This document shows, piece by piece, positions 1-9,730 of a stretch of DNA of 64,000 nt. The translations under genes were made by a program, and so were the position numbers. The notes beneath the pieces were generated by a model. The model was not told the origin of the DNA and ran no database searches. It saw only the letters and a list, made by a program, of their open reading frames with translations. The DNA lies in the NCBI RefSeq assembly GCF_002866925.1, contig NZ_PKUQ01000014.1:1-64000 (forward strand). Direction: 5' to 3'. This stretch comes from Cohaesibacter celericrescens. GTDB taxonomy: Bacteria > Pseudomonadota > Alphaproteobacteria > Rhizobiales > Cohaesibacteraceae. Position 1 is the stretch's first letter. Every line of letters starts with the position of its first letter.

Positions 1-54
1 ATTTTGCTCATGTCAAAGTTCCTTTTGGTGCGCATTTTGCGCTTTAAATCTGTT

Positions 55-834
55 TTATGCGTCTTTGAATTCAGCCAGTTTGGCAATGGCAGCATTGCGC
101 ATTAGTGCCACTTCAGCGCCCAGCGCAACAAAGTTAAAGCCCCAGTCCATATACCGTTTTGCATCGGCGCTGACGGGAGCGAGTGTTCCAATCGGTACGC
201 CTTTTGCTTTGCAGACATCGACGCAATGTTTCATGGCTGCCTGCACGTCGGGGTGACTTGGGTTGCCCAAATGGTTCATGCTGGCTGCCAAATCGGACGG
301 GCCAATGAAGATTCCACCCAGGTTTTTCACGTCACAGATTTTGTCAATGCGTTCGACGGCGGTGGTTGTCTCAACTTGGACCAAGGCACAGGCACGTTCG
401 TTGGCTGCCTGAAGATAACCTGTTTCAGCGCCATACGAACAACCTCGGTGCATGGTCGCAACGCCGCGAATGCCTTCTGGCGGGTAGCGCATGGAGGAAA
501 CGGCAGCTTCGGCTTCTTTTTCATTCTGAACATAGGGGAAGAGGATGGTGCGGAAACCAATGTCCATGAAACGTTTGATCAATACCGGATCATTCCATGT
601 GGCTCGAATAACCGGTTCACTATGAGCGCCGCGTAAGGCTTGCAGCTGTTGTACCAATCCGCCAAGTTCATTGGGCGCATGTTCGGCATCCAGAACCAGC
701 CAATCATAGCCTATTCCGCCGATCACTTCGGATGCGATATTGCTGGTCATGGCGAGCCACAAGCCGAGTTGTGTTTCTCCGTTTTGGATCGCTGTCATAA
801 AGCGGTTCTCGGGTGGATTGATGAGTTCCGGCAT
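55..834 (-). CDS. garL: HpcH/HpaI-family aldolase, probable 5-keto-4-deoxy-D-glucarate aldolase
   Basis: Class II (metal-dependent) aldolase of the HpcH/HpaI family. It is expected to split 5-keto-4-deoxyglucarate into pyruvate and tartronate semialdehyde in the cytosol. Family marks seen: LDAEHAPNEL near the N-terminus (catalytic His/Asp region), QVETTTAV (metal-binding Glu) and GPSDLAASM (metal-binding Asp). About 259 residues from the chosen ATG is normal for the family. An ATG at 852 is also possible; 834 is preferred because GGGAG lies about 11 nt upstream and the conserved NPPENRF segment follows at once. The substrate is inferred from nearby garD and gudD; other HpaI relatives cleave 2-keto-3-deoxy-rhamnonate or homoprotocatechuate intermediates. 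It diverges from a GntR regulator, with two palindromes between them. Confidence 0.8.
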   Translation of the reverse strand: MPELINPPENRFMTAIQNGETQLGLWLAMTSNIASEVIGGIGYDWLVLDAEHAPNELGGLVQQLQALRGAHSEPVIRATWNDPVLIKRFMDIGFRTILFPYVQNEKEAEAAVSSMRYPPEGIRGVATMHRGCSYGAETGYLQAANERACALVQVETTTAVERIDKICDVKNLGGIFIGPSDLAASMNHLGNPSHPDVQAAMKHCVDVCKAKGVPIGTLAPVSADAKRYMDWGFNFVALGAEVALMRNAAIAKLAEFKDA

Positions 835-994
835 TGGTTTGGTTGCTCCCATGGGTTGGTTTGCACCAAAGACAAGATATTGAGGAAAATTTTGAGTGTT
901 TTTTATCAAACGGCAAACTTAGCCGTTTTGTGAATGCTGCCATTTTCCTCTGTAGGCTGTGTTTGTTGTCTTTGTGTGTATATAAGTCATATCA

Positions 995-1009
995 ATTAAT
1001 CAGATTAAT
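995..1009. promoter_or_regulatory. Palindromic operator candidate, copy 1 (ATTAATCAGATTAAT)
   Basis: A perfect 15-bp inverted repeat with central A, in the garL/GntR divergent region. The identical 15-mer recurs at 1129-1143, 134 bp downstream. Short palindromes with an odd centre are typical of FadR-subfamily GntR regulators, so the adjacent GntR protein is the likely ligand (inference). The remaining intergenic sequence (835-1296) is AT-rich and holds no credible gene. Confidence 0.65.
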
Positions 1010-1128
1010 ATTCAATAGTAAAATGGAAAGTTGCCAAATTTGTCAAATTAGGTTGGCCAATTTGATGTTTTCAGGTAAAATTTGTAGGAGCTCGGGTCCC
1101 CTGGCTTGGTTGTTTTGCTAATTTTTGG

Positions 1129-1143
1129 ATTAATCAGATTAAT
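1129..1143. promoter_or_regulatory. Palindromic operator candidate, copy 2 (ATTAATCAGATTAAT)
   Basis: Second exact copy of the 15-bp palindrome at 995-1009. It lies 153 bp before the chosen GntR start. Two identical sites about 13 helical turns apart would allow cooperative binding or looping over the divergent promoters, which is inference. Confidence 0.65.
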
Positions 1144-1296
1144 TATCTTATTCTCGCAAGTTGTTTTGATTGTGTGATAGGGTTGATCGGAACGCGCTTG
1201 ATCGTCCTCTTATCGAAGGGGGCCGTAAGGGATATCAATAGAACCAACAAAGTCAGCGCTGATGCGTGGTGGCTTGTTGGCAAGAAGTGGAACGTT

Positions 1297-2040
1297 ATGG
1301 CAGGGGATGCGAGCATCAAAGATCAAAATGGTTCCTTGAGTGGGCGGACGGTTGCCGAGATCGAGCAGTTGATTTCTGGACGAAATCTGGTGTCGGGCGA
1401 CCGCCTGCCTACCGTTCAGGAGCTGAGCAATCGTATTGGCGTAAGCTTGTCTGTGGTGCGAGAAGCGATTGCGACGCTGAAGGCGCGCGGCATCCTGAGT
1501 ACCCGCCAAGGTGCGGGCATCTTTGTTTCTACCCCCAAACCATCGGAAAGTTTGGGGTCGGTGTTTGGCGATCTGTCACAGGTTTCGTCCGTAGTGGAAG
1601 CTTTGGAGTTGCGGTTGGCGGTGGAAGTCGAAGCGGCTGGTTTGGCAGCGGCCCGTCATTCAATGGCACAAGAATCTCGCATTTTTGAAGCATTTAGCGG
1701 CATTCAAAAAGCCATGGATGAGCACCAGACGGGGGAGGCGGAAGATTTCCGGTTTCACATTGCGATTGCTGAGGCCACTAACAATCGCCGTTTTGTCGAT
1801 TTTTTGGTGCAGTTGGGTAACGCCATGATCCCGCGTAGCAAGTTGGGGACGCTTCCGGCGACAAAAGAAGAGCAAGCCGCCTATTTGATGCAGTTGCAAA
1901 AAGAGCATCAGGCTATAGTGGCCGCTATTGTGGCGAAAAATCCAGAAGCGGCGCGCGAGGCGATGCGGTTCCATTTATCCCAGAGCCGTGACCGCTATCA
2001 CGAGATTATCCGTTCACAACGTATGTTTTCTGAGGCGTGA
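1297..2040 (+). CDS. GntR-family (FadR subfamily) transcriptional regulator
   Basis: About 247 residues. An N-terminal winged helix-turn-helix contains SGDRLPTVQELSNRIGVS and VVREAIATLKARGIL, the classic GntR DNA-binding signature. It is followed by an all-helical FCD ligand-binding domain with the metal-type pattern DFRFHIAIAEATNN and a late HLSQSRDRYH. Upstream in-frame starts exist (from 1174) but would add about 41 residues without family similarity, so the ATG at 1297 is chosen. It is divergent from the garL-like aldolase and most likely represses that gene and itself through the twin palindromes between them, responding to a sugar acid. Its stop abuts the stop of the convergent LacI gene with no gap. 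Confidence 0.85.
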   Translation: MAGDASIKDQNGSLSGRTVAEIEQLISGRNLVSGDRLPTVQELSNRIGVSLSVVREAIATLKARGILSTRQGAGIFVSTPKPSESLGSVFGDLSQVSSVVEALELRLAVEVEAAGLAAARHSMAQESRIFEAFSGIQKAMDEHQTGEAEDFRFHIAIAEATNNRRFVDFLVQLGNAMIPRSKLGTLPATKEEQAAYLMQLQKEHQAIVAAIVAKNPEAAREAMRFHLSQSRDRYHEIIRSQRMFSEA

Positions 2041-3090
2041 TTAGGCCGTGTCGCGCACCACGATTTCGAACCCCAGATCAATCACTTTTTCTGTAACGTC
2101 AACATTGTTCAGGCGACAGAGCAGGGCGTTGGCAGACAGTCGCCCCATTGTGGCGCGGTCAATTCGGACGGTGGTCAAGGCCGGGTAGGTGAAGGCTGCA
2201 AAATTCTGATCCCCAAAGCCGACGATGGAAATGTCTTCCGGCACTGATATCCCGCGTACTTGCGCTTCGGTCAGAACTCCGTGAGCCAAGGTGTCGGAAC
2301 TGCAAAATATTAATGAGTCGTGCAGACCTTCGTCAAACAGCTTTGCAGCGGCATGTCGGCCCAGCTCTAGATTGGAGATTCCCGGCACGATGCTCACAGC
2401 CACATTTTCAATACCCTTGGCCGCTAAGGTTTTTTTGAAACTTGCATTGCGCAGCGTGGCGCGGTGGTCTTCGGCCGATACGATGGCAAACTTTCTGTAG
2501 CCCTTTTCATAGAAGAAATCGGCAGTTTGTTTGCCGACAGCCTCTTGCGAGAAGCCGACCACGATGTCGAGCGGGGTTGGGGTCACATCCCATGTTTCGA
2601 CAATGGGAATGTTTGCGGCCAGCAACTGGCGGCGGCAATTGTTGGAATGGTGAATGCCAGTCAGGAAGATAGCATCTGGACGACGGCTGAGCACCGCTGC
2701 GATCAGTTTTTCTTCTTCTTCGAGATCATAGCCAACTTCCCCCTGCAGGACTTGATAGCCGGCCTCTTTCATCGGTTTGGCAAAATGCTGGATGGTTTCG
2801 GCATAGACGATGTTGACCAGACTGGGCACGATGACCGCGATTAGACGGCTTTTGTTCGAGGCCAGTCCACCCGCCAACAGGTTGGGTACATATCCGGTTT
2901 GCTGGATCACTTGGGTGATGCGATCACGGGTCTTTTGTGCAACTTTATCGGGGTGGTTCAGGGCGCGCGAAACCGTGGTTGGAGCAACCCCTGCCAATTT
3001 GGCAACGCTTTCCAAGGTCACACTTTGTGATCCCTGTCGGGTCTTTTTGCCCTCGCCAAGTGTTGGTTGCTCATTCAGAGTTTCAGCCAA
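2041..3090 (-). CDS. LacI-family transcriptional regulator
   Basis: About 349 residues. The N-terminal LacI HTH is clear (VTLESVAKLAGVAPTTVSRALNH, then TGYVPNLLAGGLAS hinge), followed by a periplasmic-binding-protein-like effector domain starting near SRLIAVIVPSLVN. The start codon is TTG at 3090 with AAGGGA about 8 nt upstream. It is the last gene of the tctC-tctB-tctA-garD-lacI operon, 36 bp after garD. The GntR-like sugar-acid regulators of this family (GntR, IdnR) have the same architecture. A LacI-type operator at 8097-8114, in the tctC/gudD divergent region, is the obvious target, giving substrate-induced autoregulation of the uptake and dehydratase genes (inference). Confidence 0.88.
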   Translation of the reverse strand: MAETLNEQPTLGEGKKTRQGSQSVTLESVAKLAGVAPTTVSRALNHPDKVAQKTRDRITQVIQQTGYVPNLLAGGLASNKSRLIAVIVPSLVNIVYAETIQHFAKPMKEAGYQVLQGEVGYDLEEEEKLIAAVLSRRPDAIFLTGIHHSNNCRRQLLAANIPIVETWDVTPTPLDIVVGFSQEAVGKQTADFFYEKGYRKFAIVSAEDHRATLRNASFKKTLAAKGIENVAVSIVPGISNLELGRHAAAKLFDEGLHDSLIFCSSDTLAHGVLTEAQVRGISVPEDISIVGFGDQNFAAFTYPALTTVRIDRATMGRLSANALLCRLNNVDVTEKVIDLGFEIVVRDTA

Positions 3091-3126
3091 GAAACAATCC
3101 CTTAAAAATGGAAACTGGCCGACAAC

Positions 3127-4662
3127 TTAGGTGATGGGAGCAGGATTGAACAGGACCAGATCATTTTTGATGCCGAGTTTGTCTGCTGCGGTTTCGGTCC
3201 GGCCGCTGGCAACATCCAGAATGAAATGGAACAGTTCCCAGCCTCCTTCTTCCACCGTAATTTCGCCTGTAGCAACCCTACCAGTGTCGACATCCATAAG
3301 ATCGAACCATCGTGTCGCAAGGGCGCTATTCGTCGCCACTTTAATTGTCGGTGTTGTTGGAAGATTATAGGGGGTTCCCCTACCAGTCGTAAATATGTGA
3401 ATATTCATTCCTGCTGCAAGTTGCAACGTTCCACACACAAAATCACCCGCTGGCGTTGCGGCAAAGGTTAAACCCTTGCGTTTCAGGCGCTCGCCGGGGC
3501 CAATTACATCGCTTATGGGCCCTGAACCGGATTTGGCAACGGAGCCGAGCGATTTTTCGACAATGCCAGAGAGGCCGCCCATTTTGTTACCAGGGGTGGT
3601 GTTGGCGGCGCGGTCGGCACCGCCTCTGGCCAGATAGTCGTCATACCACCTCATTTCACGAATGAGATCTTGGACCACTTGCGGGTTTGCTGCGCGGTTG
3701 GGCAAAAGATGCACCGAGTCGCGCACTTCAGTCACTTCGGAGAACATCACGCTGCCACCAGCACGAACGATGAGATCGGAGGCAAAGCCCAATACCGGAT
3801 TGGCTGTGATGCCGGAAAAAGCGTCACTGCCGCCGCATTGCATGCCGACCACCAGTTCTGATGCCGAGCATGTTTGGCGACGGCGCTGGTTGAGGCGGTC
3901 GAGGTGGCTGCGGGCTTGTTGCAATATGTCGTCTGTCATGGCCGCAAAGCCTGTTAGATTTTCGTCTTGCAAGAACATTTTGCTGGCAGATTGGTCGCCC
4001 GGCGTCATGATCATCTCGGGGCGAAGCTTTTCGCAGCCCAGCCCGACGACCATCACTTCGCCGCCAAAATTGGGGTTGAGCGCGATATTCTTGATGGTTC
4101 GGATGGGAATAATCGCATCCGGTGCGTTGATGGCGACTCCGCAGCCGTAGGAATGGGTCAACGCTATGACGTCATCTACATTGGGGTAAATCGGCAGCAA
4201 TTCAGATCGAATACGCTGGACAACATGCTCCACAACGCCCGCTACACATTGGACGCTGATGCTGATGCCTAGAATATTGCGGGTACCAACGCTGCCATCC
4301 GCGTTGCGATAGCCTTCAAATGTATAGCCATCCAGTGGTGGAAGCGGTCGTGGCGGTACATCCGGGCTCTTCAAACTTGCCAATGACGGAGCCTCGGGCA
4401 GCTCGATCATATGTTCGTTTACCCAGCTTCCCTCAGGCAATGTTGCTTTGGCTATTCCGATTGGCACACCATAGCGAATGACAGCTTCCCCTGGGCCTAT
4501 GTCGACCAAGGCGACTTTGTGCCCGAAGGGAATGTCATCACGTAACACCGTACCAGTGTCCAGCCGCGTACCAGCGGCGACGCCTCCCGCCGACAGGATG
4601 ATTGACACATTATCATCGGCGTGAACTTTAAGACTGGGAACGTTGAGGCTAGGATTGCTCAT
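3127..4662 (-). CDS. garD: Galactarate dehydratase
   Basis: UxaA/GarD family, about 511 residues (E. coli GarD is 523). The protein matches GarD almost throughout: an N-terminal SAF-like domain ([25 protein letters not shown]), then [80 protein letters not shown], and a C-terminal [15 protein letters not shown] and LFNPAPIT. It dehydrates galactarate to 5-keto-4-deoxyglucarate using iron. Full-length similarity argues for GarD and against altronate dehydratase UxaA. The ATG at 4662 is chosen because it begins the conserved region and follows the tctA stop by 8 bp; an upstream extension would run into tctA. Confidence 0.93.
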   Translation of the reverse strand: MSNPSLNVPSLKVHADDNVSIILSAGGVAAGTRLDTGTVLRDDIPFGHKVALVDIGPGEAVIRYGVPIGIAKATLPEGSWVNEHMIELPEAPSLASLKSPDVPPRPLPPLDGYTFEGYRNADGSVGTRNILGISISVQCVAGVVEHVVQRIRSELLPIYPNVDDVIALTHSYGCGVAINAPDAIIPIRTIKNIALNPNFGGEVMVVGLGCEKLRPEMIMTPGDQSASKMFLQDENLTGFAAMTDDILQQARSHLDRLNQRRRQTCSASELVVGMQCGGSDAFSGITANPVLGFASDLIVRAGGSVMFSEVTEVRDSVHLLPNRAANPQVVQDLIREMRWYDDYLARGGADRAANTTPGNKMGGLSGIVEKSLGSVAKSGSGPISDVIGPGERLKRKGLTFAATPAGDFVCGTLQLAAGMNIHIFTTGRGTPYNLPTTPTIKVATNSALATRWFDLMDVDTGRVATGEITVEEGGWELFHFILDVASGRTETAADKLGIKNDLVLFNPAPIT

Positions 4663-4670
4663 GCCTTTTC

Positions 4671-6173
4671 TTAAGCCTTTTTGTGCTGCGATTTGGATTT
4701 GATTTTTCCGTAGAAGGAATAGGCAATAGAAAGGATGATCAGCCCCCAAAGCACCACGGCGATTGGGCTTTTGGTGAAGAAGATAGACAAGGAGCCAAAG
4801 GATTCGAGGCTTTTAACAAAATAGACTTCTGCCTGTTTTCCCAGAATGAAGCCGATGATAAAGGGGGCGACCTCTAGCCCTACTTTGGAGCCTAGATAGC
4901 CAAACAAGCCAAAGAACAACAATGTCCAGACGTCAAACATAATGCCAAAGTTAATGGCATAAGCCCCAACGACACACATCATGATGATGCCGGGATAAAG
5001 TAGATATTTGGGGATGGTGATCACCTTGACGATCGTACGAATGGCAAAGAACATCACCAAGAACATGACGATATTGGCAAACACCAGCGCGACCATCATT
5101 GTGTCCCAGATGACCGGATTGTTGCCGATAAAGAGCGGACCAAGTTGGATGCCTTGCAATGTGAAGGCACCGATCAAAACCGCAGTGGTAGAATCGCCGG
5201 GAATGCCGAGTGAAAGCAACGGAATAAGCGCGCCACCTGTCAGGCCATTGTTGGAACTTTCAGAGGCGATGACACCCTCAGGTGCCCCCTTGCCCAACGC
5301 GGCGGGGTCTTTTGAGAAATTTTTCTGCTGGGTATAGGCCAATACCGAGGCTGCGCTGCCGCCAACGCCGGGTAACATGCCGACAAATGTGCCCAGTGCG
5401 CTGGAACGAAACAGATTGACAAATTGGCCTTTGAAAACAGAAAAGGAGAAAGGCGTTCCCTTGTTGAGTTCGAGTTTCTGGTCGCCGGTAATCTCTTCGT
5501 GGATGCCTTTTTCCGCCTCCTGTAGAATCGTGCCCAGACCAAATATACCGATAAGCACAGGCAGTAACGAGAAGCCGCTTTCCAGATAGGGTTCCATAAA
5601 TTCGAACATCAGGCGATATTCACCGTTGCCACCAACAGATACATCATAGCTTCCGATCAGGCTGAACCAGATCCCCAATATGCCACTGAAAATGCCTATC
5701 AATAGATTTTTGGATAGGGACGCGATGACTGTCAATGCAAACAGAATAATCAGGAATTTTTCAATGTAGGAGAATTTGATCGCAAAATCCGCAAGGCTAG
5801 GCGCAAAGAAAAACAAAACTAATGCGCTAAACAAGCCGCCGATTAGCGAAGAGGTTATGCCGGTCTTGAGCGCTCGTTCCCCTTCCCCCTTCTGGGTCAT
5901 CGGATAGCCATCAAAAGTGGTGGTAATCGACGATGGTGTGCCAGGTATGTTCAGCAGAACAGCAGGTACCAAACCGCCGGAAATGCCGCCAACATACAAT
6001 CCTAGCAGCAAGGCCAGACCGTTGGTTAAATCCAAGGCATAGGTCATTGGAAGACAAACCGCGACGGCCATCGTGGCGGTCATGCCAGGGATTGCGCCAA
6101 AGATGATGCCGACAACAACACCAAACCCAGTGAGGACAAAAAACATTGGAGATAAATAGTTTAAGAATTCCAT
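4671..6173 (-). CDS. tctA: Tripartite tricarboxylate transporter, large permease TctA
   Basis: About 500 residues with 10-12 hydrophobic segments. TctA signatures are present: [20 protein letters not shown] near residue 25, [24 protein letters not shown] near residue 60, and the repeat-like [16 protein letters not shown] with [21 protein letters not shown] in the second half. It is the large membrane subunit of a TTT secondary transporter working with TctB and a periplasmic TctC. Inside the garD/gudD operon it probably imports glucarate/galactarate (inference). AAGGAAA lies about 14 nt upstream of the ATG, and tctB ends 23 bp upstream. Confidence 0.93.
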   Translation of the reverse strand: MEFLNYLSPMFFVLTGFGVVVGIIFGAIPGMTATMAVAVCLPMTYALDLTNGLALLLGLYVGGISGGLVPAVLLNIPGTPSSITTTFDGYPMTQKGEGERALKTGITSSLIGGLFSALVLFFFAPSLADFAIKFSYIEKFLIILFALTVIASLSKNLLIGIFSGILGIWFSLIGSYDVSVGGNGEYRLMFEFMEPYLESGFSLLPVLIGIFGLGTILQEAEKGIHEEITGDQKLELNKGTPFSFSVFKGQFVNLFRSSALGTFVGMLPGVGGSAASVLAYTQQKNFSKDPAALGKGAPEGVIASESSNNGLTGGALIPLLSLGIPGDSTTAVLIGAFTLQGIQLGPLFIGNNPVIWDTMMVALVFANIVMFLVMFFAIRTIVKVITIPKYLLYPGIIMMCVVGAYAINFGIMFDVWTLLFFGLFGYLGSKVGLEVAPFIIGFILGKQAEVYFVKSLESFGSLSIFFTKSPIAVVLWGLIILSIAYSFYGKIKSKSQHKKA

Positions 6174-6196
6174 GATTCAGTCTGCTTTCCTTGGCG

Positions 6197-6673
6197 TTAC
6201 GGCAGCGAGATGTTGAAGACTTGCGCCAGCAAATACCAAGCAACGGTGGGAGAGATGAGCGAACTTAGAGTGATTGTTATCAACTGACGCCGACTGGCGT
6301 TGTGAACATAAAGGAGCGAGAGCAGAAACATAAAGGGGATCGACATCAACAAGAAGCCAAGACCCATGTTTGGAAAGAATGTGCCGACGCTGTCCATCAG
6401 GGTGAAGTAGACGACAGTCAAAACCAAGGTGCCACCAAGGCGGAGCCAGTCTATAGATCCTTTGGGTGTCTTGGTGCTTGCCGGATCGTCAGCTTTGCCT
6501 TTTGTCTCAAGCGCGCGGTTTGCCTGTTTGTAACGGTTATAACAGGCCGGCACATATCTGATCAGTATCATGCCTGCGAGGATCAATAGAATCCAATGGA
6601 TGATTTGAGGGAAGAAGAGGTGAGACTGCTCGAAATCAATTTTTACGTCCAGCAACGCGTTGCCATCTGCCAT
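6197..6673 (-). CDS. tctB: Tripartite tricarboxylate transporter, small permease TctB
   Basis: About 158 residues with four hydrophobic segments (near 24-44, 80-97, 105-125 and 133-152), the size and topology of TctB small subunits. A good ribosome site (GGAGAATTCACA) precedes the ATG. It lies between tctC and tctA. Sequence conservation in this family is weak, so the call rests on topology plus position. The 211-bp gap to tctC holds a strong stem-loop. Confidence 0.85.
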   Translation of the reverse strand: MADGNALLDVKIDFEQSHLFFPQIIHWILLILAGMILIRYVPACYNRYKQANRALETKGKADDPASTKTPKGSIDWLRLGGTLVLTVVYFTLMDSVGTFFPNMGLGFLLMSIPFMFLLSLLYVHNASRRQLITITLSSLISPTVAWYLLAQVFNISLP

Positions 6674-6815
6674 TGTGAATTCTCCGACATCAATCCGGTA
6701 AAATTAGAAAAGCTTTTCCAGCTTAAAAGGGGAGTTCCCCCGACTGCTCTACTCTAGTCATCCTCGATGCACGTCAAGCCAGTGGTGTGCTTTGCTGTGT
6801 GTTCTCTAAAGTGTA

Positions 6816-6857
6816 AAGGGCGTTTTTTGCTTATCACGACAGGCAAAAAACGCCCTT
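6816..6857 (-). promoter_or_regulatory. Intercistronic stem-loop between tctC and tctB
   Basis: Perfect 15-bp inverted repeat (arms 6816-6830 and 6843-6857, 12-nt loop) in the gap between the binding-protein gene and the permease genes. The arms contain A6/T6 runs, so the hairpin can form on either strand. There is no long U tract just after it on the minus strand, so it is more likely an mRNA-stabilising or partial-attenuation element that keeps the binding protein more abundant than the permeases. Confidence 0.7.
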
Positions 6858-6884
6858 AATAGAGGCTTTATCTAGCAGGCAGGC

Positions 6885-7928
6885 CTATTTGATAGCTTCG
6901 ATGATAACTGCATATTTATCGTTTTTCTCTTGGAGATAAGCAGCGGCCTCGGCAGCAGGTTTGAAGTTTGGAATGAAGAAGGAGTTCTTCTGGGTTTCCT
7001 GAATTTTGCCTTCGGCATAGATTTCGCCCAAAGCTGTATCAAAATAATCAACCAGCGCAGGATCCATTTTCTTGTTGTAAAGAATGAAGAATTCTTTGTC
7101 GAAAGTGAAATCATTTTTGCCGTCCAATGTAACGGATACTTTCGGAGCCACATATTCAAGCAACTGGGCCTGAGTGGTTGCCCCCATGCCTTCAGCTTTT
7201 GTCTGTTTGATGGTTTCTTCGCGCGCGGTCAACCAAACAAAACGCATGGCTTTTTGATCGTCGGCAGGTAGCTGGGTATATTGTTCGTTGGCTTGCACAG
7301 AGCCTTGGATCAAGTCGGCCTGACCATCGAACAGCAGTTGGTTCTTATCGGACTGGGAGCCTGTATTGACTGCGACCAGATTTCCTTCTTTACCGGGGAA
7401 GCGGATTTTGATGGCATTTTTCAGAGCACTGAAGCCAATTTCAGAAACGCCGCCGGGTTGAATGGCCACGCGCACTTTTGTGTCTTTGGAGCAGGCTTCA
7501 ATAATGTCTTCAAGTGTCTGGTAAGGTGAGTTTTTGGGTACCAGGTAAGCATTGCCCGGATTGATGGCAACGGTTGGGCCTACAGTGAACTCGTCGAAAA
7601 TGTTGAAGTAGCCTTTGCGGCCATACAGATTGCCAAGATAAGACTGATCATGGAAAATCATGATCGTATTGCCGTCAGACATACGGCGCAGGGCTTTGAA
7701 CGCAGCGGTTGAGCCAACAGCGTCAACTTTTACATTAATGTCCAGTTTTTTGGCAAGGGCTTGCGCTACAATGGCGGAGTTTTGGTAGGTATCGCCACCT
7801 GTCGATTTTGATCCGATTACAACACGAAGGTTGCCGGAAAGCTTTGGTTCGGCTGCGTTGGCATGCGTTGCCGCAAAGCCAATAAATGCGCACATAGCGA
7901 CGGCAAAGCCGCTTTTGAGAAGTTTCAT
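6885..7928 (-). CDS. tctC: TctC/Bug-family periplasmic solute-binding protein
   Basis: About 347 residues. A Sec signal peptide (MKLLKSGFAVAMCAFIGFAA, cleavage near THANA-AEP) is followed by a Bug-family fold: LRVVIGSKSTGGDTYQNSAIVAQAL, VGSTAAFKALRRM and VAIQPGGVSEIGFSALK. The ATG at 7928 is chosen because it begins the signal peptide and follows GGGAGAGATACG; longer in-frame starts reach 8009. It is the first gene of the transport operon and the extracytoplasmic receptor for TctAB. The substrate is inferred to be glucarate/galactarate from the dehydratase genes in the operon and the divergent gudD. Confidence 0.9.
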   Translation of the reverse strand: MKLLKSGFAVAMCAFIGFAATHANAAEPKLSGNLRVVIGSKSTGGDTYQNSAIVAQALAKKLDINVKVDAVGSTAAFKALRRMSDGNTIMIFHDQSYLGNLYGRKGYFNIFDEFTVGPTVAINPGNAYLVPKNSPYQTLEDIIEACSKDTKVRVAIQPGGVSEIGFSALKNAIKIRFPGKEGNLVAVNTGSQSDKNQLLFDGQADLIQGSVQANEQYTQLPADDQKAMRFVWLTAREETIKQTKAEGMGATTQAQLLEYVAPKVSVTLDGKNDFTFDKEFFILYNKKMDPALVDYFDTALGEIYAEGKIQETQKNSFFIPNFKPAAEAAAYLQEKNDKYAVIIEAIK

Positions 7929-8091
7929 CGTATCTCTCCCTAGTTGAACAGCATTTTGGCGCCTGCTGTTCCTTTTTGGCGACAATTCGTGTCGCCTGTC
8001 CTCCGACATGTCGACCGCAAGATGGGATGAGGACTGTAACCGCTCATCGCCCTCTTTTTGATAGACTTTTTACAACGCAGTTGCCGTTTGT

Positions 8092-8120
8092 TTGAAAATG
8101 ACAGCGTTGTCATTTATAAT
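8092..8120 (+). promoter_or_regulatory. Sigma70-like promoter with embedded LacI-type operator (toward gudD)
   Basis: -35 TTGAAA at 8092-8097, 17-bp spacer, -10 TATAAT at 8115-8120. The spacer is covered by the operator AATGACAGCGTTGTCATT at 8097-8114, an 18-bp palindrome with central CG (16 of 18 positions symmetric), the usual LacI-family form. A repressor bound here would cover both promoter elements. The site lies between divergent tctC and gudD, so it can also affect the minus-strand operon. The gene-free stretch 7929-8345 holds no other element I can support; the gudD leader would be about 220 nt. Confidence 0.75.
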
Positions 8121-8345
8121 AGAAGCAGCTTCAAAAATCTGTCAACCCCATCTAAAACGACAAGATTATCTGCCAAAAACGCAATTTATTGTTGGATTTT
8201 CGTGACTTAGTGTATTTCCATCCACAGGGGTGAGGTGGAAATAAAAAAATGGTTGCGCTTTCATTTAACTTTTGGCGAAATAGAAACATCTGCCTTTGTG
8301 CAAAGACAAAAGGTTTTTGCACGGCAATTCGGAGGAAAATTCAAG

Positions 8346-9695
8346 ATGGTAGGATCAGACGCGTTTGGAAAAGGATCTCCAAAAGTCACTGCCATGCATG
8401 TTCTGCCCGTCGCGGGACAAGACAGCATGCTGCTCAACTTGAGCGGGGCCCATGCGCCCTATTTTACCAGAAACATTGTTATTCTGGAAGATGAGGCCGG
8501 TCATACGGGAGTTGGTGAAGTCCCTGGTGGAGAAAAGATCCGCAAGACACTGGAGGATGCCATTCCTTTGGTGTTGTCCCAGCCCATCGGTAATATCAAT
8601 AAAATCCTCAAGGCCATGAATGAGGCTTTCATCAACCGTGATGCAGGGGGGCGGGGCGCGCAAACATTTGATTTGCGTACGACAATCCATGCTGTCACCG
8701 CCGTCGAAGCCGGGCTTCTCGATTTGATGGGGCAATTTCTGAACCTGCCTGTCGCCGCTCTGCTGGGCGAAGGACAGCAACGTGAAAGCGTTAAAATCCT
8801 TGGATATTTGTTCTATATCGCGGACAGAAACAAAACGACGTTGCCTTACCGGTCTGAGCTCGACGCTAAAGAGCCTTGGTTCCGGCTGCGCAACGAAGAG
8901 GCGATGACGCCGGAAGCTGTTGTGCGCCTTGCTGAAGCTTGCCATGAACGATACGGTTTTGAGGATTTCAAACTCAAGGGTGGTGTGCTTTCTGGTGAAG
9001 AAGAAATGCAAGCAATTGCGGCTTTGAAAAAACGTTTCCCAGACGGTCGCATGTCTCTTGACCCCAATGGGGCGTGGTCACTGGACGAGGCGATCGATCT
9101 TTGTAAGGGACGGGGTGATATTCTTGCTTATGCGGAAGATCCGTGCGGCGCTGAAAATGGCTATTCCGGACGTGAGATTTTGTCAGAATTCCGCCGGGCC
9201 ACCGGATTGCAAACCGCGACCAATATGATCGCGACGGATTGGCGTCAAATGGGGCATTCTGTCATGCTTCAGGCGGTTGATATCCCGCTTGCCGATCCGC
9301 ATTTCTGGACCATGCGAGGCGCAGTTCGTGTTGCACAGATGTGTCGCGACTGGGGGCTAACTTGGGGTTCACACTCGAATAACCATTTTGATATTTCACT
9401 GGCTATGTTCACCCATGCGGCTGCTGCCGCGCCGGGGAATATCACCGCCATTGATACCCATTGGATTTGGCAGGACGGCCAGCAATTGACCAAGGAACCC
9501 TTGATCATCCGTGGGGGAGAAATCAAGGTTCCCGAACGACCTGGCCTTGGTATTGAGGTTGATATGGATCGGATTGTGGCGGCGAATGCACTTTATAAAA
9601 AACACGGCTTGGGTGCCCGTGACGATGCGATTGGCATGCAGTTTCTTGTGCCAGATTGGGTTTTTGACAACAAAAGGCCTTGTCTGGTGCGCTAA
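8346..9695 (+). CDS. gudD: Glucarate dehydratase
   Basis: Enolase-superfamily dehydratase, about 449 residues (E. coli GudD 446), converting D-glucarate (and L-idarate) to 5-keto-4-deoxyglucarate. Catalytic groups are visible at the expected +4 offset: FKLKGG (Lys209/Lys211), metal ligands in LDPNGAW (Asp239), YAEDPCG (Glu264) and TATNM (Asn293), then ADPHFW (Asp317) and GSHSNNH (His343). N-terminal capping-domain motifs [17 protein letters not shown] and GEVPGGE are also typical. The ATG at 8346 follows GGAGG (about 8330); an in-frame start at 8235 would add 37 unlike residues. Its product is the substrate of the garL-like aldolase. Confidence 0.94.
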   Translation: MVGSDAFGKGSPKVTAMHVLPVAGQDSMLLNLSGAHAPYFTRNIVILEDEAGHTGVGEVPGGEKIRKTLEDAIPLVLSQPIGNINKILKAMNEAFINRDAGGRGAQTFDLRTTIHAVTAVEAGLLDLMGQFLNLPVAALLGEGQQRESVKILGYLFYIADRNKTTLPYRSELDAKEPWFRLRNEEAMTPEAVVRLAEACHERYGFEDFKLKGGVLSGEEEMQAIAALKKRFPDGRMSLDPNGAWSLDEAIDLCKGRGDILAYAEDPCGAENGYSGREILSEFRRATGLQTATNMIATDWRQMGHSVMLQAVDIPLADPHFWTMRGAVRVAQMCRDWGLTWGSHSNNHFDISLAMFTHAAAAAPGNITAIDTHWIWQDGQQLTKEPLIIRGGEIKVPERPGLGIEVDMDRIVAANALYKKHGLGARDDAIGMQFLVPDWVFDNKRPCLVR

Positions 9696-9730
9696 TTATT
9701 CTGATCTGACTTTGTTATATGTGGTGAGTG

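Noticed and set aside
3127..4662. Altronate dehydratase (UxaA)
   Set aside because: Full-length similarity and the stretches [16 protein letters not shown] and FNPAPIT match galactarate dehydratase GarD, and gudD is adjacent.
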